Assembly (NCBI GenBank): GCA_900618425.1
Contig: UZAN01040034.1
Location: 10,846 to 74,845, forward strand
DNA: 64,000 bases
Direction of reading: 5' to 3'
DNA from: Echinostoma caproni
Lineage: Eukaryota > Platyhelminthes > Trematoda > Plagiorchiida > Echinostomatidae
Shown here: in pieces, positions 61,532-64,000 of the stretch
Layout: the number at the start of each line of letters is the position of its first letter
Numbering within the stretch: the first letter of the stretch is position 1
Translations under genes and position numbers: made by a program
Notes under the pieces: model-generated
The model's input: the letters and a program-made list of their open reading frames with translations, nothing else
Told to the model about the DNA's origin: nothing
The model's database searches: none

Positions 61532-61807
61532 TTCGTCGTGTATATGGCAAATGCAATGTGAACTGAGAAGCTAGGGAGCACTGGACAGTTGTTTCGACCT
61601 GGTCTGATCTCATCAGCAGTGCAAATCCATCGACGCAACTGGGGATCGAATTCGGGACCTCATGGGCAGAACGCAAGCATGCTACCCACTCGACCACTGG
61701 GCAGCAGATAAGACCGTTTTTCATGATGGGATCTGATCAGGTCGAAACAGCTGTCCAGTGCTTCCTGGGTTTTCAGTTCACACATCATTTGCCATATACA
61801 CGGCGAA
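61532..61807 (-). mobile_element. SINE family A copy with 84-bp inverted arms
   Basis: On the minus strand the head has a perfect A box, TGGTCGAGTGG (61686-61696), and a B box with one change (ATTCGATCC, 61643-61651). The unit 61532-61717 matches the SINE inside the foldback. In addition 61532-61615 and 61724-61807 are reverse complements of equal length at about 86% identity, so the SINE tail occurs twice, facing inward from both sides of the tRNA-like head. The copy at 47.7 kb lacks the second arm. The arrangement suggests either a composite element with terminal inverted repeats or a second SINE tail inserted in opposite orientation. Confidence 0.72.
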
Positions 61808-62889
61808 GTTTCTCTTTTAAATTGAATCAAATCGTCCATTACTTATATGAAATTATCAGTATTGTTTAAAATGCTTTCCAGAGTGAAGTTGTATGTCGTT
61901 ATTGTGAAAATTTCAGTAGCCTCGGTGAGATTGGAACACATACACTCACGGTTTTTATATTTACACAAATTAGGAAATGTGGCAGATCTATCTACATAAA
62001 CAACCTCTTTTCACTAGATGTTCACAGACGGATTGTGATCGAATCATCGCTAAATAAGTGTGGCACTGTCTTCATGATATATATACAGATCTAATCGAAA
62101 CTGAAGCAGCGGGACCCTTTGAAACACTTGATGTTACATATAGGAAACAACATTCATACTGAATTAAATACTTTTTTCTAAATAACAATTAATACACTGA
62201 TGATTTGATACCTAAAGGAATTCAGTCAGAAGAAACATTTCGGTGTTTCGCAATCCGCTTTTATTATAAATATATATTCATTGTTTACAGTTCTGACTGC
62301 TCGTGGAGTCAGCTTTCAGTTCAACCAGTCCTGTCGTTAAATTCACCCTCTTTCGTCATTTGTATCCATACTGAATCAATAGATAATACTTTGAGTTTTA
62401 CGAAGCGATTGCAGACCCAAATGAGAGTAAAGATTTTTAAACTAACTTCAGGCTGACGGTAAACGTTTCCAACTGCCTTCACTGTGTGATATCTCGGTTT
62501 TAATTTTCCATTATTTTAATCAACAATCCAACCTGTGCATTTCTTTCCCGGGAATCTACAACACACTGCACTTGAGATGATATGTGGTCAACTGATCTTT
62601 TATACAAAGTAGTTTAATTCATTATGCGGTGCGCCTTCCTGCTCCTAGTCTACCTCTGTTTATGTACTAGGTAAACATAGTTTCTTTAAATCATAGATTA
62701 ATGATTCCTTGTCTGGAATTATTTCTACTAATGTATATGGACGTTTGTTGTTCAATAACCCACGACGGTACCTATAAATTCGGTTTTTCTCACAATATAC
62801 GGCTGTACCGTTATTCTTCTAGATTACATAGGTCTTTGAAAAATAGCTTTGAAATTGGTGTGTTTAATTACCCGTCCTGTTTGTTCCAG
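61808..62889. other. No recognisable gene
   Basis: About 35 bp after 61815 resemble the flank of the foldback at 48256-48290. An 83-codon frame at 62205-62456 has no motif. Nothing else is supported. Confidence 0.4.
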
Positions 62890-62997
62890 TTCAAACAGCC
62901 GTTTATAGAATGGGCTGAATTACCATGGCCTGAACCGGTTTTGTATTCCTCACTATTTAACAATCCACGCTCCTTTCGTTTTTATCGGAATCTCTGA
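62890..62997 (+). CDS. Candidate terminal exon, unknown protein
   Basis: A long pyrimidine-rich stretch ending TTTGTTCCAG precedes 62890. From there 35 codons are open to a TGA, reading FKQPFIEWAELPWPEPV and SLFNNPRSFRFYRNL. The frame is also open upstream to 62701, so the acceptor is not needed to explain it. Composition is ordinary but no family is recognised. The candidate exon 725 bp downstream is on the same strand, though a stop lies between. Confidence 0.18.
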   Translation, partial: FKQPFIEWAELPWPEPVLYSSLFNNPRSFRFYRNL

Positions 62998-63722
62998 GCT
63001 ATCCGTGCATCTGTGAACACCCAAAGTAGCTCATGTAAACTTGGCTGACACTTGTTCTCTGCACTGTAATGCTCTCTCAAGTCTATTCAATCCACAACTG
63101 AAGTACCAGCGTCTAATGAAGCAAAACATTGGGAGGTGCCAACACTCTATTTACTTTCTTCCATCTCCAATTTAAGACCATCCTGTTGGTATATTGCAAA
63201 CCGGCAAAAGCATAAAATACTTGCATTTTGGAACAGCTCTCTTCATTCTACGCTTAGCAGTTGGATAAGTGGAGACAAATGCTTCGTGTGAGGAGGTCGA
63301 TGTACTTCAGGAGCGTGTCCAAAATGTTTCTTTATTTTTTCCGATAAAACAAGGCTATAATTCAAATTCATTTCAGTTGGACCAGTTCCCTCCGTGTCCG
63401 CAGAGCTCATCACAAACGCAGTACTAATTTGATAACACTTGGGAACTGCAGTTAAAACGGCTTGATTCTGATGATCAAATGACTATCTTGAGTATTGCAA
63501 ATTGTATGCAATAAAAGATGGATTTTACTACCTCTCCGGTAGAATGCTTCCCAGTTTCTTTAAGATGTTGCCAATACAAAAAAGTTATATATAAGAATTT
63601 ATGGGATGAGATTAAGTGTTTTGTTTATAACACTGGTTTGCCTTACTTGCGTCACCCCACCACACTCCCACCCTCGTCAAAACAATGTTATGACTTTTGA
63701 GCAGGGCGTTTCATGCTTCCAG

Positions 63723-63838
63723 TGAATGCTAACTTTGGAACGGATTTATCAAAACCAATAGATCTAAAAGGTCAATATGGTGGTGCGCTAGAGATCAATC
63801 ACTGGGCGTGGAATACGCCTGGGTACAGTTCGTTCATG
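63723..63838 (+). CDS. Candidate internal exon, unknown protein
   Basis: A 116-bp segment sits between a TTTCATGCTTCCAG acceptor and a GTAATT donor. Only one of three frames is open, giving NANFGTDLSKPIDLKGQYGG, then ALEINHWAWNTPGYSSFM. The absence of odd composition, the G/P turns and the aromatic cluster make it look like part of a folded soluble domain, possibly an enzyme, but I cannot name it. It starts in phase 1 and ends in phase 0. The next exon would lie beyond the window edge. A possible upstream exon at 63377-63421 does not match its phase. Confidence 0.25.
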
Positions 63839-64000
63839 GTAATTATTGCAAATCACTATCCACTACTTTTTGTTTTCAAATCGACTGTGATTTAAATGAT
63901 ACATTATTTGGTTTAAAAACGGTCGAGCAATGTGTGCATTCTGACATGAATGATTTTACCGTAATCGGTTTATTGATTCTTCTCTGGTCTTTAGAGACGT

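Noticed and set aside
1..64000. Bacterial-style features: operons, CRISPR arrays, Shine-Dalgarno sites, terminators, attachment sites
   Set aside because: The absence of long frames, the presence of LINE and SINE remnants and the possible introns make this eukaryotic DNA. No regularly spaced direct repeats of CRISPR type were seen.

Overview
This window looks like gene-poor, AT-rich (roughly 39% GC by eye) eukaryotic DNA crowded with old retroelements. There are no long open frames, no operon-like packing, no ribosome-binding sites and no rRNA. The only sequence I recognise with confidence is transposon-derived. The mix of CR1/Jockey-type LINEs, a Penelope-like element and several tRNA-headed short retroposons, plus possible tiny GT-AG introns, resembles a flatworm, probably a digenean trematode. 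That assignment rests on remembered resemblance of the element proteins and not on a conserved host gene, so treat it as an inference.

Layout. 0-7 kb: nothing recognised beyond short orphan frames. 7.1-8.7 kb (minus): a decayed Penelope-like element with reverse transcriptase (YVDD) and a GIY-YIG endonuclease remnant. 12.46-13.23 kb (minus): 3' end of a CR1-type LINE. 15.6-16.2 kb: a GC-rich non-coding block that stands out from its surroundings. 17.9-18.35 kb (plus): another CR1 3' end, with an open C-terminal frame and a short-repeat tail. 20.65-21.96 kb (plus): endonuclease and start of RT from a LINE. 25.1-25.9 kb (minus): the best candidate host gene, two in-phase exons around a 76-bp intron. 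29.9-30.1 kb: SINE family B. 39.2-40.05 kb (minus) and 40.85-43.9 kb (plus): two LINEs in opposite orientation, the second almost full length but dead. 46.0 kb: a tRNA-headed retroposon. 47.54-48.25 kb: a foldback element with 192-bp arms of about 97% identity around a tRNA-related SINE. 53.7 kb: SINE-B again, minus strand. 56.4 and 60 kb: two more tRNA-like retroposons. 61.5-61.8 kb: a second copy of the SINE found inside the foldback, here with its own 84-bp inverted arms. The last 1.1 kb holds two possible exons.

The protein remnants are inactivated by stops and frameshifts, so the region records past retrotransposition and no active pathway is visible. The most unusual structure is the foldback/SINE pair at 47.5 and 61.5 kb. 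Host-gene exon calls are low confidence and need transcript evidence.
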